DNA of 64,000 nucleotides from Microcoleus sp. FACHB-68 (GTDB lineage: Bacteria > Cyanobacteriota > Cyanobacteriia > Cyanobacteriales > Oscillatoriaceae), in assembly GCF_014695715.1 (NCBI RefSeq), contig NZ_JACJOT010000008.1, forward strand, positions 62,001 to 126,000, written 5' to 3'. The translations under genes were made by a program, and so were the position numbers. Under the pieces are notes generated by a model. It did no database searches and had not been told where the DNA came from. It saw nothing but the letters and a program-made list of their open reading frames with translations. Below are positions 30,260 through 41,230 of this stretch, in pieces; the stretch's first letter is position 1, and every line of letters starts with the position of its first letter.

Positions 30260-30946
30260 TTACCGGCGAGTCGCTTCCAGAATGCGCGAAAAGTAAAAAC
30301 TTGTACTCGTCATTCCTTGCCGCTGAATTGAAAAACCGTTATTTTCCAGAATTTTCACAACATCCGCTTCCCGGTGTTGGTAAGCGCGAGTGGCTTTACT
30401 TGGGCCTGGAAAAAACTCCCCAATTTTCTTTAGCATCGTCAGCGCTAAAGTTTTCGGCGCAAAACTAAGAATCATCCGAGATTCTGCTAAAGAACAAAGG
30501 TGAGCGATCATATCCGCTGCCTTTTCTTGCGGATAGTGAATCAACACATCCAGGCAAATCACTGTATGATAGCGACCACTCAAACTTTCTAAATCCTGGG
30601 CTGTAAATGCGAGATTATTCATTTGAGGCATTACAGCCTCAGCTCTTTCATAAGCTTCTCTCACCATTTTTTCAGAAATATCGCTGCCGTAAACCCTCGC
30701 GCCGGCTTGTGCGAGGGGAATGCTGAGACTGCCAACTCCGCAGCCGGCGTCACACACCGACAACCCAGGCAAATTGCCATCAGCACTCAGCCAGCTAATC
30801 ACAGTATCGACGGTTCGCTGATGTCCCTCGCGGATGTCACGCTGGACTTTATTCACCTCGCCATCGCCATAGATTCGCCGCCAGCGATCAAAGCCGGTGG
30901 CATTGAAATATTCTTTAACAACGGTCTTATCATCCAGTGCGTTCAT
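30260..30946 (-). CDS. chlM: magnesium-protoporphyrin IX methyltransferase
   Basis: A 228-residue SAM-dependent methyltransferase of normal length for ChlM. It shows EYFNATGFDRWRRIYGDGEV and NKVQRDIREGHQ near the N-terminus, the SAM-binding CDAGCGVGSLSIPLA, and PKTLALTMLKKIGEFFPGPS. It methylates the Mg-protoporphyrin propionate in chlorophyll synthesis. Confidence 0.95.
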   Translation of the reverse strand: MNALDDKTVVKEYFNATGFDRWRRIYGDGEVNKVQRDIREGHQRTVDTVISWLSADGNLPGLSVCDAGCGVGSLSIPLAQAGARVYGSDISEKMVREAYERAEAVMPQMNNLAFTAQDLESLSGRYHTVICLDVLIHYPQEKAADMIAHLCSLAESRMILSFAPKTLALTMLKKIGEFFPGPSKATRAYQHREADVVKILENNGFSIQRQGMTSTSFYFSRILEATRR

Positions 30947-31254
30947 CTACTTTTTTGATTCCCAATAGCTCTCACCCGTTAAATCTTATTGCTTAACTGC
31001 CCTTTGAAGCTAGCCGGCAGTGCGGATCTGTAACCAAGTCAAAATCAATGGGTATCATCCCTGTGCTGTGAGAACCCCTTCTTGACAAAGATACATTCTA
31101 AATGATATATCACAGCTATCTAGGTGCGGGATTTTCCCTAACGACTTGTTTAATGCAGAGAGCGACAGAGGGAAATAACCCGAACTCATGCCAAGCCATA
31201 GAGACAGAAAACTTGGCATAAGTTAAGGCATCGAAGCACAGCCACAGGGTTATC

Positions 31255-33033
31255 ATGAGGCACATCTTCGCTAATGTAAACCGAGGCATCATTCTTCGCA
31301 CGTTGGCAAGACTTGCGCTGATTGGCTCAGCAACTTTTGGTTTGGCAACCGTCTTGAACTGGGGAAGATATAACGGTTATTGGAATGGAACCCATTACCG
31401 AAGCCAGACTACAGATTTCAAGATTTTAGCGCGTCAACTTCCGGCTAACTTATGGGCTGCTTTACTGTCAGGAAGTCAAACAGAGATTGGGGAAGCCGGC
31501 AGCAGCAACAATGGCAAATTAGGCATTCTCGTAACTAATTGCAAACTCGAAAGAAAAGACTGCCCCGCTCAACAAATTCTTTACGCTTCCCCCTCTTATT
31601 TTGCCCTCCAAAAGCCGCTAGAAGTCGCTGATTTATCTAGTTACCCTTACGCCTTACTGCGAAACCCAACTCCCCTGCTAGCTGGAAAAGATTCTGCCCC
31701 CAAAAAAGATGCAAATATAGAAGCCGGTAGCCGAGAACAAATCGGTGAAATTATCGGGCGCGTGTACTATTTTCGAGAAAATCCCCCAAGCTTTTTTGCC
31801 GACTATACAAGCTGGTTATTTCAACCGTGGAATCTTAGCGGTCTTCATAAATATTACTCTTTAACAGTCGGATTACTGCTTGCCAGTGGGATTGCCGGCT
31901 GGGCAATTATTGAAACCATTCTCTGCCGCAAACGCCGGCAGCAAAAACGAGTACAAGATGAACTCAACCGGGTGCAGCGCGAGTTACAAGAAAAAAATCA
32001 ACGAATGCACTTAGTCAGCCTAATTGCGCCTAAACTAATCGCTCAAAAAGAGCGAATTCTTGCTGAAATGAAGCGCTGTCAAATAGAACAACAGCAGACT
32101 ATACAGGAATTAGAAACCGAAATTGCTGATTATGAAAACCAACTCACGCAAAAAGAACAGCAACAGCAACAGGGTAGCAGCACCTTAGAGCAATTGCAAA
32201 CCGAACTCATAGAGATGCGGCAATCTCAGAATCAAGCTCAAGCGGGAATTCAGGAATATGAACAAGCGCTCCATAAACTTCAAAAGCAACTTGTAGCCTG
32301 GGAAGCAGAGAAGCACAAAAGATTGCGAAGTTTGAAAAAACTGGAGGAAGAATTGCAAGAAACACAAATAAAAACTTTAGCCTTTGAAACTCAAGTAGAA
32401 GAAAAAAATCATCTTATTCAATCTCTATCTAAAAAACTCGAAGAAACCGAACAAGAAACTTGGTTCTTAGAGGAACAACTAGCCGAATCTGAATCAGTAA
32501 AAGCCCAAGCAATAGCCAGAGAAGAATATTTTTGGCAAGAGTATCAAAAAGATTATGAAAAATTAGAAAACGATTATAAAGATTTACAAACCGAATGCGA
32601 AGAACTCAAACACCAGTACGAAGAAGCTTGCAAAACCATTGGAGAATTAGAAGAACAACTTCACGACTGTGCAGAAAAAATAGTTGAAACCTCATCAACT
32701 ATCGACTTATCGCACATTCATTTAGGATTAGTTGGAGGACAACCAAAAATCCGACAGTGCGTGCTTTCAGAATTATCTAAAAACTATGGATTGCGAGAGT
32801 ATAGCGAAATCGAGCATCCAAACATGACTGAAAAAAAAGTTAAAGACAAACTAACCAGTTGCAACCTAATCATCTTAATCAACGGCAGCGTCAGCCATAG
32901 CATATATAAACACGTCCGCAGCTTAAAAAGTAGAGGAGCATTGCAAGGAGAAGTCCTGCAACTCCCCCTACGATGCAACGCCACAAGCAGCATCGTGAGA
33001 GTCATCCTTGCCCACTGTGCACCCAAACATTAA
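31255..33033 (+). CDS. membrane-anchored coiled-coil protein with DUF2325-like C-terminus
   Basis: A 592-residue protein. A membrane segment lies at about 12-35, an extracytoplasmic region of about 160 residues with three Cys follows, and a second membrane helix lies at about 200-225. A long Gln/Glu-rich coiled coil runs from about 225 to 475. The C-terminal 110 residues (LGLVGGQPKIRQCVLSELSK, CNLIILINGSVSHSIYKHVR) resemble DUF2325, a small Rossmann-like domain. The layout suggests a membrane sensor or scaffold. I do not recognise the full-length protein. Confidence 0.65.
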   Translation: MRHIFANVNRGIILRTLARLALIGSATFGLATVLNWGRYNGYWNGTHYRSQTTDFKILARQLPANLWAALLSGSQTEIGEAGSSNNGKLGILVTNCKLERKDCPAQQILYASPSYFALQKPLEVADLSSYPYALLRNPTPLLAGKDSAPKKDANIEAGSREQIGEIIGRVYYFRENPPSFFADYTSWLFQPWNLSGLHKYYSLTVGLLLASGIAGWAIIETILCRKRRQQKRVQDELNRVQRELQEKNQRMHLVSLIAPKLIAQKERILAEMKRCQIEQQQTIQELETEIADYENQLTQKEQQQQQGSSTLEQLQTELIEMRQSQNQAQAGIQEYEQALHKLQKQLVAWEAEKHKRLRSLKKLEEELQETQIKTLAFETQVEEKNHLIQSLSKKLEETEQETWFLEEQLAESESVKAQAIAREEYFWQEYQKDYEKLENDYKDLQTECEELKHQYEEACKTIGELEEQLHDCAEKIVETSSTIDLSHIHLGLVGGQPKIRQCVLSELSKNYGLREYSEIEHPNMTEKKVKDKLTSCNLIILINGSVSHSIYKHVRSLKSRGALQGEVLQLPLRCNATSSIVRVILAHCAPKH

Positions 33034-33039
33034 ACCTCC

Positions 33040-33200
33040 TACCAACCACCCATCATCAAAAAACCTATCCTCCCAACCCTAAACCCATCTGTGTTAATCT
33101 GTGTGCATCTGTGGTTAAAAAACTCTTAAAATCCCCAAAAACCTATCACCCTAACCCGAAACCCATCTGCGTTTATCTGCGTTTATCTGCGGTTAAAAAA
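33040..33200. repeat. dispersed repeat of CATCTGYG type
   Basis: Several copies of aacccatctgygtt, atctgcgtttatctgcgg and ggttaaaaaa lie between the convergent genes. The same words occur at 4090-4130. Confidence 0.65.
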
Positions 33201-33201
33201 A

Positions 33202-34407
33202 TTACAACCGGCACCAACAAACATCCCGCGTCACCTCATCCAAATGCCAACGCAATAAACAAGCCGGCAACCCAACCGAAAATCCCGGCAACCCAATCGC
33301 TTTCCGAGGTGCATCAGTCGCCAACAAAATCGCTTTTTCAACCTCACAAATCCCCCATTTCACCACATTCTGCACACCCACCAATAACGGCAACGTTGTC
33401 CCCGCTAACGTACCATCTGATAGACGACAAGTGCCGGCATTCACCGTAATTTGCCGAGTATCCCAAGGATAAACACCATCCGGCAAACCCACCGGCGCTA
33501 AAGCATCACTCACCAAAAAAATCCCTTTTTCATAACCACCGGCACGCAATAATAAATCAACCATCGTTGGCGAAACGTGTTCCCCATCCGCAATTAACCC
33601 ACAATAAACACCCGGATGGACAATCGCTGCACCCAATAATCCCGGCTGCCGGTGATGTAAACTCGGCATCGCATTAAACGCATGAGTCACCATCGAAGCA
33701 CCCAAGTCAAAAGCTTTCTCAGCTTCGGCTACAGTCGCTTGCGAATGCCCCAAACTAACAGTAATCCCCAAAGATCGTAAATAAGCAATCACTTCGCCTG
33801 TGGCATCTAATTCCGGCGCTAAAGTGATGACTTTAACGATGCCGGCAAACTCACCTAACAAACCCTTAACATTTTCAACCGTTAGCGGCAATAAATATTC
33901 AGCCGGGTGAGCACCACGCTTTTCAAAATTAAGAAACGGCCCTTCTAAATGTACTCCCAAAATCTTCGCCGCCGGCAGATGATCTTGAGGGTTGCGTTCC
34001 ATAAAATCAGCCAAAGTTGCCAGTGATCTCTGAAAATTTTCCACCGAAGTTGTAACCAGCGTCGGTAAAAATCCATCCACACCCTGCTGCCACAAAAATT
34101 CACAGATCGCCGGCAGTTGGTGACGATTTTCTGAGTTCAAATCTGGAAACGCCAAACCCAGCGCCCCATTAATTTGAAGATCGACACCACCCAAAGAAAT
34201 CCAGTCGCCACCGGCATCCAAAACATCAGACTCTGAGGAGGTGCCGGGAGATACGCCCATCGGTTCAATTGAGCGAATAATACTGTTAGCATCGATTTCA
34301 AGCCGGTGTAAACCTTCGTATCCCGGCAGTCGGGCGTTAATAATCTCCACATTCACCAAGCCAGTATCAGCGGTTGAAGTTAATTGCCTTGTTGCTTCTG
34401 TCATCAC
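33202..34407 (-). CDS. nagA: N-acetylglucosamine-6-phosphate deacetylase
   Basis: A 401-residue amidohydrolase. Metal and substrate motifs are LGVHLEGPFLN, LGHSQATVAEA, VTHAFNAMPSLHHRQPG and the catalytic Asp in FLVSDALAPVG. It deacetylates GlcNAc-6-phosphate in amino-sugar recycling. There is a double Met at the start; either could be used. It is divergent from purE, sharing an 83-base intergenic region. Confidence 0.9.
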   Translation of the reverse strand: MMTEATRQLTSTADTGLVNVEIINARLPGYEGLHRLEIDANSIIRSIEPMGVSPGTSSESDVLDAGGDWISLGGVDLQINGALGLAFPDLNSENRHQLPAICEFLWQQGVDGFLPTLVTTSVENFQRSLATLADFMERNPQDHLPAAKILGVHLEGPFLNFEKRGAHPAEYLLPLTVENVKGLLGEFAGIVKVITLAPELDATGEVIAYLRSLGITVSLGHSQATVAEAEKAFDLGASMVTHAFNAMPSLHHRQPGLLGAAIVHPGVYCGLIADGEHVSPTMVDLLLRAGGYEKGIFLVSDALAPVGLPDGVYPWDTRQITVNAGTCRLSDGTLAGTTLPLLVGVQNVVKWGICEVEKAILLATDAPRKAIGLPGFSVGLPACLLRWHLDEVTRDVCWCRL

Positions 34408-34490
34408 TTTCGCGAGAGGATAACAAACCAGTCCTAGGATTTTTCAGGAGCACAGTGCTCTAAAATCCACACTCTAAAATTGAAAATCCC

Positions 34491-35012
34491 ATGAGTCAAC
34501 CACAAATCGGCATTATCATGGGCAGCGATTCCGATCTGCCCACCATGCAGGCTGCGATCGCTGTCTGTGAAGAATTTAACATCCCCTGTGAAGTTGCCAT
34601 TGTCTCCGCCCACCGCACACCGGCACGCATGGTAGAATACGCCGAAACTGCTCACGTGCGCGGCTTAAAAGTAATTATCGCCGGCGCTGGGGGTGCTGCT
34701 CATCTACCGGGAATGGTAGCATCGCTAACACCACTGCCGGTGATTGGGGTGCCAGTGGCAAGCCGGCACTTACAGGGTGTTGATTCTCTTTATTCCATCG
34801 TACAAATGCCGGCAGGCATACCTGTCGCCACCGTCGCCATCGGGAATGCAAAAAATGCCGGTTTACTCGCCGTACAAATTTTAGCCGCCCACCAACCAGA
34901 TTTATTAGAGCGGGTGCAGCAGTACCGGCAAAACTTAGCTCAATCCGTGATAGACAAGCAAAAACATCTGGATCAGGTGGGCTATCAGGAATATCTCACT
35001 CAAATGAGCTGA
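34491..35012 (+). CDS. purE: N5-carboxyaminoimidazole ribonucleotide mutase
   Basis: A 173-residue PurE of usual length with [13 protein letters not shown], the catalytic His in [10 protein letters not shown], and [12 protein letters not shown]. It converts N5-CAIR to CAIR in purine synthesis. Confidence 0.95.
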   Translation: MSQPQIGIIMGSDSDLPTMQAAIAVCEEFNIPCEVAIVSAHRTPARMVEYAETAHVRGLKVIIAGAGGAAHLPGMVASLTPLPVIGVPVASRHLQGVDSLYSIVQMPAGIPVATVAIGNAKNAGLLAVQILAAHQPDLLERVQQYRQNLAQSVIDKQKHLDQVGYQEYLTQMS

Positions 35013-35678
35013 GATTTTTTCGGCTGTCTGCATAAATCTTCACCCCCTGTCTGAGTTAAAATTCTCAGGCAGAAACTTCAAAAAATGTTTTAAAAAATAC
35101 AGATTATATTAGTTACCAATTGATTTAATGAGTCATTTACCTGACTTATCAAAAGTTAGGGTAAGTTTTGACTTCAACAGACAAGCTTTTTTTGTCTTGT
35201 GTGGCTGGAAAGCCACTTTAAGTATGTGTTTCATTGGGAGGCTATATCTTTTTAAAAGTCAGAAAAACCTAGGAGTGTTGCAATTTGGAAATCAGAAAAT
35301 AAAAGCTTCACTTCGAGAAATCGTGCGGCTAAACCTAAGTTAAATAAAAATATTCGATTAGGAGGTGGAAGCCAGCCTGAATTTAAAAGAAAGCCAGTAT
35401 TCTCTACAGATTGTATTCGCCTGGGAATTGCGGGTGCCGGCAATTTCCGAATTCCACTCACCTTCGTCACAGCCTTGATTTCGAGCCGGCTGAGCCATCT
35501 ACTCTGAACTTGCAACCAACAACAACGATCAAACTCCACAGTTTCAGGTAAACTGACTTAACCGTGTTTGGGATCGAGTACGCTTAATTACTCATCATGA
35601 GCCATCGGGTTCAGCACCCCCCGATTCGCCCTAAACGAGAACCGCTCAGATAAGTTTTGAGCAAGTGGTTTGGGAAAT
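35013..35678. other. intergenic after purE
   Basis: About 670 bases. A 71-codon frame at 35128 has no family resemblance and a composition typical of noncoding sequence, so I do not call it. Confidence 0.4.
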
Positions 35679-35692
35679 GTAATCTAAGATAC
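35679..35692 (+). promoter_or_regulatory. NtcA-binding site upstream of amt
   Basis: gtaatctaagatac matches the NtcA consensus GTA-N8-TAC exactly. It lies 247 bases before the ammonium transporter start, as expected for a nitrogen-activated promoter with a long leader. The -10 box is not clear. Confidence 0.6.
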
Positions 35693-35938
35693 AGAATCAA
35701 AAGGTCGAGAATTGGTGCAATCGTTGTGATTCGTAGCGGGTTGAACTGTACTGAGTTGTTTTTGTAACACCACCACTTAGAGATCACCAGACCTTTGGGG
35801 TGTCAAACAGAACCACCCGCCGCTCGCCTCGGAAAAACTGCACTCAGGAAAATGCCGGCTGTGGCTAAGTTTCACCTGATTGCGAGTCTCCTCACTCAAA
35901 CTGTTATGTCTATTGCCGCTTGAGGGAAACGTTGACTG

Positions 35939-37534
35939 ATGACGTATAAACTAACGCACAAAAAGAAGTTAAAAACTAGAAATCGGCGGCTGTCGCCCCA
36001 GTGGGACACCCAGTTTCCCGCAACTGCCAAGCTGCTTAAACAGTTGAAATTAGCAATTGGACGGCTATCTCCGAGTTGGCAAGCTTGCATCCCCTTAGCA
36101 ACATTGATTGTGCTGATTTGGGGTTACGCAGCCGTTGCCCAAGATCCGACAGCAATACCCGCGTCGCCGGTAGACTTAGCCCAGGCGACAGCCCAAGCGA
36201 CAGCAGACCTGAAGGTGGGGCTAGACACCATGTGGGTGATGGTGGCTGCGATGTTGGTGTTCTTTATGAACGCCGGCTTCTGTATGCTAGAAACCGGCTT
36301 CTGCCGGCAGAAAAATGCGGTCAACGTACTCGCCAAAAACTTAATCGTATTCGCCCTGTCTACGATCGCGTACTGGGCAATCGGGTTTGGTCTGATGTTC
36401 GGTGATGGAAATCCCTTCTTTGGAACGAGCGGATTTTTCTTAGCCGGCGCAGATAACAGCCCAGCCACAGCAGACGCCTATAATGGCGTTTTCGACGCGC
36501 TCAATTGGACGGGCGTGCCGCTTGCCGCCAAATTCTTTTTCCAACTCGTCTTTGCCGGCACCGCCGCAACCATTGTTTCTGGGGCTGTCGCTGAGCGGAT
36601 TAAGTTTGTTGACTTCTTAATCTTCAGCCTGCTGCTGGTAGGGATTTCCTATGCCATCACCGGCCACTGGATTTGGGGCGGTGGCTGGCTGTCCGTTGCC
36701 GCTGGAGCACCTGGATTCTGGGATTTTGCCGGTTCAACCGTCATTCACTCGGTTGGGGGCTGGGCGGCGCTGATGGGGGCTGCCATCCTCGGCCCTCGCA
36801 TCGGTAAATATCAAGACGGTCAACCCGTTGCGATGCCGGGGCACAACATGAGTATCGCTACCTTGGGCTGTTTGATTCTCTGGTTGGGCTGGTTTGGTTT
36901 CAACCCAGGTTCCACAATGAGTGTGGGCTGGACGATTGCTCACATTGCAGTCACCACCAACATGGCAGGGGCAGCCGGCGGTATTGCGGCGACCATTGTC
37001 GCTTGGCTGTATCTGGGTAAACCGGATCTTTCGATGATCATTAACGGCGTCCTCGCCGGCTTAGTTTCTGTTACCGCATCTTGCGCCTTCATTAACATTC
37101 CTTCCGCTGCCATCATTGGTGCGATTGGCGGCATTTTAGTCGTTTTCGCGGTGCCCTTCTTCGACAAGTTGGGCATTGATGACCCCGTGGGTGCAATCTC
37201 AGTCCACCTGGTTAATGGTGTCTGGGGAACCCTAGCCGTCGGTCTGTTCGCCCTAGGGCCAGGATCTCGGATTGGGGAACTCGAACTCTATGGAGAAGGT
37301 GCAGGGCCGGCAGCAGGACTATTGTTCGGTGGTGGTTTGACCCAACTCATCCCTCAAATCGTCGGGATTCTCTCCGTCGGCGGTTTCACCGTTCTCATGT
37401 CAACTATTTTCTGGCTGGTACTCAAGTCAACCCTTGGCATTCGGGTGTCTGAAGAAGAAGAAAAGAAAGGTTTGGATATCGGCGAACACGGCATGGAAGC
37501 CTACAGCGGATTCCTTAAGGATAATCGCGGGTAG
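35939..37534 (+). CDS. amt: ammonium transporter Amt
   Basis: A 531-residue Amt/MEP/Rh protein. A basic 45-residue N-terminus precedes a hydrophobic leader ending near AVAQD, then about eleven membrane segments. Family motifs include [26 protein letters not shown], the pore region TGHWIWGGG and GWFGFNPGS. It transports ammonium across the cytoplasmic membrane. The N-terminal extension is longer than in enterobacterial AmtB. Control by NtcA is suggested by the upstream site. Confidence 0.95.
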   Translation: MTYKLTHKKKLKTRNRRLSPQWDTQFPATAKLLKQLKLAIGRLSPSWQACIPLATLIVLIWGYAAVAQDPTAIPASPVDLAQATAQATADLKVGLDTMWVMVAAMLVFFMNAGFCMLETGFCRQKNAVNVLAKNLIVFALSTIAYWAIGFGLMFGDGNPFFGTSGFFLAGADNSPATADAYNGVFDALNWTGVPLAAKFFFQLVFAGTAATIVSGAVAERIKFVDFLIFSLLLVGISYAITGHWIWGGGWLSVAAGAPGFWDFAGSTVIHSVGGWAALMGAAILGPRIGKYQDGQPVAMPGHNMSIATLGCLILWLGWFGFNPGSTMSVGWTIAHIAVTTNMAGAAGGIAATIVAWLYLGKPDLSMIINGVLAGLVSVTASCAFINIPSAAIIGAIGGILVVFAVPFFDKLGIDDPVGAISVHLVNGVWGTLAVGLFALGPGSRIGELELYGEGAGPAAGLLFGGGLTQLIPQIVGILSVGGFTVLMSTIFWLVLKSTLGIRVSEEEEKKGLDIGEHGMEAYSGFLKDNRG

Positions 37535-37571
37535 TTAGCGGCCCTTAATTGTTGATTATTTAATGATTAAA

Positions 37572-37626
37572 TATGCGGTAGGAGTGTTTTTCAGGCGAGC
37601 AGCCACTCCTAGCCGCATTTTTTATG
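37572..37626 (+). terminator. amt terminator
   Basis: tatgcggtaggagtg pairs with cactcctagccgca and is followed by ttttttatg, about 40 bases after the amt stop. Confidence 0.8.
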
Positions 37627-37722
37627 TGTAGTTAACTTAAGCGCTGGTTGAAAGGTTCTGGTTGAGTGTCGTAGTCTAGTGGGAGACGCGGTACTGATTC
37701 TTGTTAAGAGAGGGTTGAGCCA

Positions 37723-38598
37723 TTGCAATTAAAATCTGCTAACCCTATTCCTGAGCGCGTGTCCATTGCTTTAAAGAAAGCTCCTACATGGGCATTGCTG
37801 TCTCTTCTAACGAACATCCTGTTAATCCTGACTATCTTTGTGCTGCTGCTACGAAATGAATTTCGTTCAGCTAGCTTGCAAACGAGTGAGGGGAATACAA
37901 CAAAGCTTGAGCAAAAACAGCCGGTGCCTCCAGAATTGGGTCCACGCCACCAGTGGACTTACCAGCAGTGGGTGGCCCAACTGGAACGCGAAGCCCAAGC
38001 AGCAGCGCAAAACAAACCCAAACGTTTGACGGTTCTAGCCGGCGATTCTCTCAGTCTATGGTTTCCTGCTAAGCTACTGCCTGCCGGTCGTGCTTGGTTG
38101 AATCAGGGCATTTCTGGAGAAACTTCAAATGGTTTGCTGAGGCGTTTGACACTGCTAGATCGCACTCAGCCGGAAACGGTTTTCGTGATGATCGGCATTA
38201 ATGATTTAATTCGCGGGGTAACGGATGAAGCAATTTTAGATAATCAGCGATTGATTATTCAGGATCTTCGGTGGGTTCACCCTAATGTAGAAATTATTAT
38301 CCAATCGATTTTGCCCCACAGTGGTGCTCAGGCAACTTGGGAGGGACGTGATCGCTTACTAGCAATTCCGAATAGCCGCATTCGCGAACTTAACCGGCAA
38401 TTAGCTTTACTTGCCGAAGAAGAAGGCGTAAAATTTCTTGATTTATATCAGTTATTTACAGATCCTCAAGGAAATCTGCGGATTGAACTGAGTAGTGACG
38501 GGTTGCATTTGAATGAGCAAGGTTATTTAGTTTGGCGCTCAGCATTACAATTGTTTACCCAATTGGAACTAGATCGGCAACCGCCGGCAGAGTATTAA
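37723..38598 (+). CDS. SGNH/GDSL hydrolase, membrane-anchored
   Basis: A 291-residue protein with an N-terminal membrane anchor (about 22-45) and an extracytoplasmic SGNH hydrolase. It shows block I LAGDSLSLWF, block II Gly in NQGISGETS, block III GINDLIRG and the Asp/His pair in SSDGLHLNEQGY. It probably removes acyl or acetyl groups from envelope carbohydrate or lipid. The start is TTG after agagagggttg. Confidence 0.8.
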   Translation: MQLKSANPIPERVSIALKKAPTWALLSLLTNILLILTIFVLLLRNEFRSASLQTSEGNTTKLEQKQPVPPELGPRHQWTYQQWVAQLEREAQAAAQNKPKRLTVLAGDSLSLWFPAKLLPAGRAWLNQGISGETSNGLLRRLTLLDRTQPETVFVMIGINDLIRGVTDEAILDNQRLIIQDLRWVHPNVEIIIQSILPHSGAQATWEGRDRLLAIPNSRIRELNRQLALLAEEEGVKFLDLYQLFTDPQGNLRIELSSDGLHLNEQGYLVWRSALQLFTQLELDRQPPAEY

Positions 38599-38604
38599 AT
38601 CTCG

Positions 38605-38680
38605 AAATTGGGCATGGGGCATTGGGCATGGGGGATGGGGCATGGGGCATGGGGCATGGGGATTGGGCACATGGGGTGAT
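38605..38680. repeat. GGGCATGGGGCAT low-complexity repeat
   Basis: Reverse-complement relative of the tract at 29590, here between convergent genes. Confidence 0.7.
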
Positions 38681-38705
38681 CAAAGCTGAAAACTCTCTTT
38701 TCCCC

Positions 38706-41168
38706 TTACTCAGCTTCCCCAATCACGGTGAATGCTGCCCAATCTCTGGGGTTGGGATGTTGCTGCTTCGTTGTTAACATCGCTTGCCGCAATGCCTGGG
38801 CTTTATTCGGGTCTTGCTGTAAATTTCGATAAAATTGACTCATTAAATTTGCGGTGGGAGCATCGGGAACTGCCCACAAAGACACAATGACTGTTGGGGT
38901 GCCGGCGCTAATTAACGAGCGAGATAAGCCGATTACTCCATCGCCGGTGATTTCTCCCCTGCCGGTGTCACAGGCGCTTAAAACTACTAATTCAGCATTA
39001 ATTTTTAAATCCAGAATTTCCCCAGAAGTCAGCAACCCATCCTCCTTGCCACCAGGGGCGAGGGCAACCGCGCCGGGAACACCAAACCCAAAATCATCAA
39101 TCAATCCGTGGGTTGCTAAATGGACGATTTTAGCCCCATAAATTTGCTGTTTAATTGCCGTTTCTGTTGCTTGACTTCCAATCAGCGGTTGTGTATTAAA
39201 AAGTTTGGCAATTTCCTGAGCTTCTGTCTCTGCACCCTTTAATTCTGACAGTTGAACCGGCTCCTCTCCAACTTGCAGAGAAATGCTCGGCATCGTCGGA
39301 TTGCCAACAATCAGCATTTCTTTACCTAATACAGTTTGTCGCTGCTTGCGGGTAAGTTCCAAAACTTGAATGGATGGAGCCGTTAAAATCGTATGCTTGT
39401 CAATTAAATAAGTGCCTTTTTCATCTTGTAAAGCAGCGAATGGCACGAGAAATAAGGCTTGTTGGGGAATAAAAACCACCGGAGAATTCGCATCGGAGGG
39501 CAAGAGATCCGCAATCGGTGCAATCAGCAATTGATGAAGTTTTTGTAAGGATTGTGTTTGATTGGCTTGCTGTTTTTGAACCGCTTCCGGGCCGAGTTCA
39601 ACGCTAATAATGCCCAGTCCTCTCACACCGATTGATTCGCGGGTAACGGTGACAAGTTTAGCTAAGTTGGTATTTTGTTGCTGCCACAGAGGTTTGAGAT
39701 CCGCTTTGCGGAAGGTGACAACACCTGCGGGGTTAATAACCCAGATATAAAGTTCTGATTCCCGCCATTCTTGTTTGTCCCCAATTTTGAATTCTTCGCG
39801 AATAATCGAATATTGCACCAAGGTGGCATTTTGCGCTTTGGCAATTTGCTGAATTTGGGTGAGGGTGGGTTTGAGAGCCGGCAAATTGTTGGGATTATTA
39901 GAGAGTTTTTGCGAGAGTAATTCGACAAAGGCTCTAGCTCGTCCCCGTTCCGCAACTTCTAAGGCCGAATTAGTTTTATTTTGGGCGATTAACACTTTCT
40001 GCAAAAATTCGTAAGCTCCCTGCTGCGTTTCAAAAATAGAAATTTTCTGAGCATCAGTTAAATCGGGGCGTAGAGATTCCATAACTTCAAGAGCAGCCAC
40101 TAAGTTGGTTTCCGCTTCGGCATACTGTCCTAGATTGTTGTAAACTGACCCAATATTGCTCAGAATCCTCCCGTATCCCGCTTGATCGCCAACTTCTTTA
40201 GCAATAGCTAAAGCTTGGTTGTAAAATTCCAATGCTTTGGGATACTGTCCTAGACTAAGGTAAACTGACCCAATATTGCTCAGAATCGTCCCGTATCCCG
40301 CTTGATCGCCAACTTCTTTAGCAATAGCTAAAGCTTGGTTGTAAAATTCCAATGCTTTGGGATACTGTCCTAGACTAAGGTAAACTGACCCAATACTGCC
40401 CAGAGCCCTCCCGTATAGCGCCTGAGCGCCAACTTCTTTAGCAATAGCTAAAGCTTGGTTGTAAAATTCCAATGCTTTGGGATACTGTCCTAGACTAAGG
40501 TAAACTGCCCCAATACTGCCCAGAATCCTCCCGTATCCCGCTTGATCGCCAACTTCTTTAGCAATAGCTAAAGCTTGGTTGTAAAATTCCAATGCTTTGG
40601 GATACTGTCCTAGACTAAGGTAAACTTACCCAATACTGCCCAGAATCGTCCCGTATCCCGCCTGATCGCCAATTTCTTTAGCAAAGGCTAAAGCTTGATT
40701 TAAGAATTCCAAAGCTTTGGCATACTGTCCTAGATTGCGGTAAACGAACCCAATATTATTGAGACTCTTGCCGTATAGCGCCTGATCGCCAACTTCTTTA
40801 GCAATGGCTAAAGCTTGGTTGTAAAAGTCTAAAGCTTTGGAATACTGTCCTAGACTGACGTAAACTGACCCAATATTGTAGAGAGTCGTCCCGTATAGCG
40901 CCTGATCGCCAATTTCTTTAGCAAAGGCTAAAGCTCGCTCAAATGTCTCTAACGCTTCTCTAAACCGGCCTTGATTATACTGCTGAAGCCCTATCCCGTT
41001 AAGCCGAATCGCTTCGTTTCTTCTGTCTTGCGTGGTTGACACCGGCACGGCAATTACCGGCTTTCCTAAACTTATCGGCAGCAGGGGAATGCCGGCATTT
41101 GTGAGCAGAACAAGGGTGAGTGAACTGAAAGAAAATAAAGGCCGGCGCATGGGTAGATGCCTCCGCAA
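38706..41168 (-). pseudogene. TPR-CHAT protein gene interrupted by one in-frame stop
   Basis: A gene of about 820 codons with a signal peptide, eight or nine TPR units of 40 residues (AKALEFYNQALAIAKEVGDQ) and a C-terminal CHAT peptidase domain. The CHAT domain keeps its catalytic His in VHLATHGLID and Cys in LVVLSACDTGRG. A TAA at 40626-40628 splits it. All neighbouring repeats have TCA (Ser) at this codon, so a single C-to-A change created the stop. The downstream frame remains fully open. CHAT proteases of this type take part in cell-death or defence signalling. It could be a recent pseudogene, a sequencing error or read through. Confidence 0.8.
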
Positions 41169-41230
41169 ATCCGATAAAATTTGGTTGGTTTAATCTTATC
41201 TATGTTTGGCCGGCGAACACTTATGCAATT

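Noticed and set aside
35128-35343. 71-codon ORF downstream of purE
   Set aside because: No motif, no good ribosome site, and composition like the noncoding flanks.
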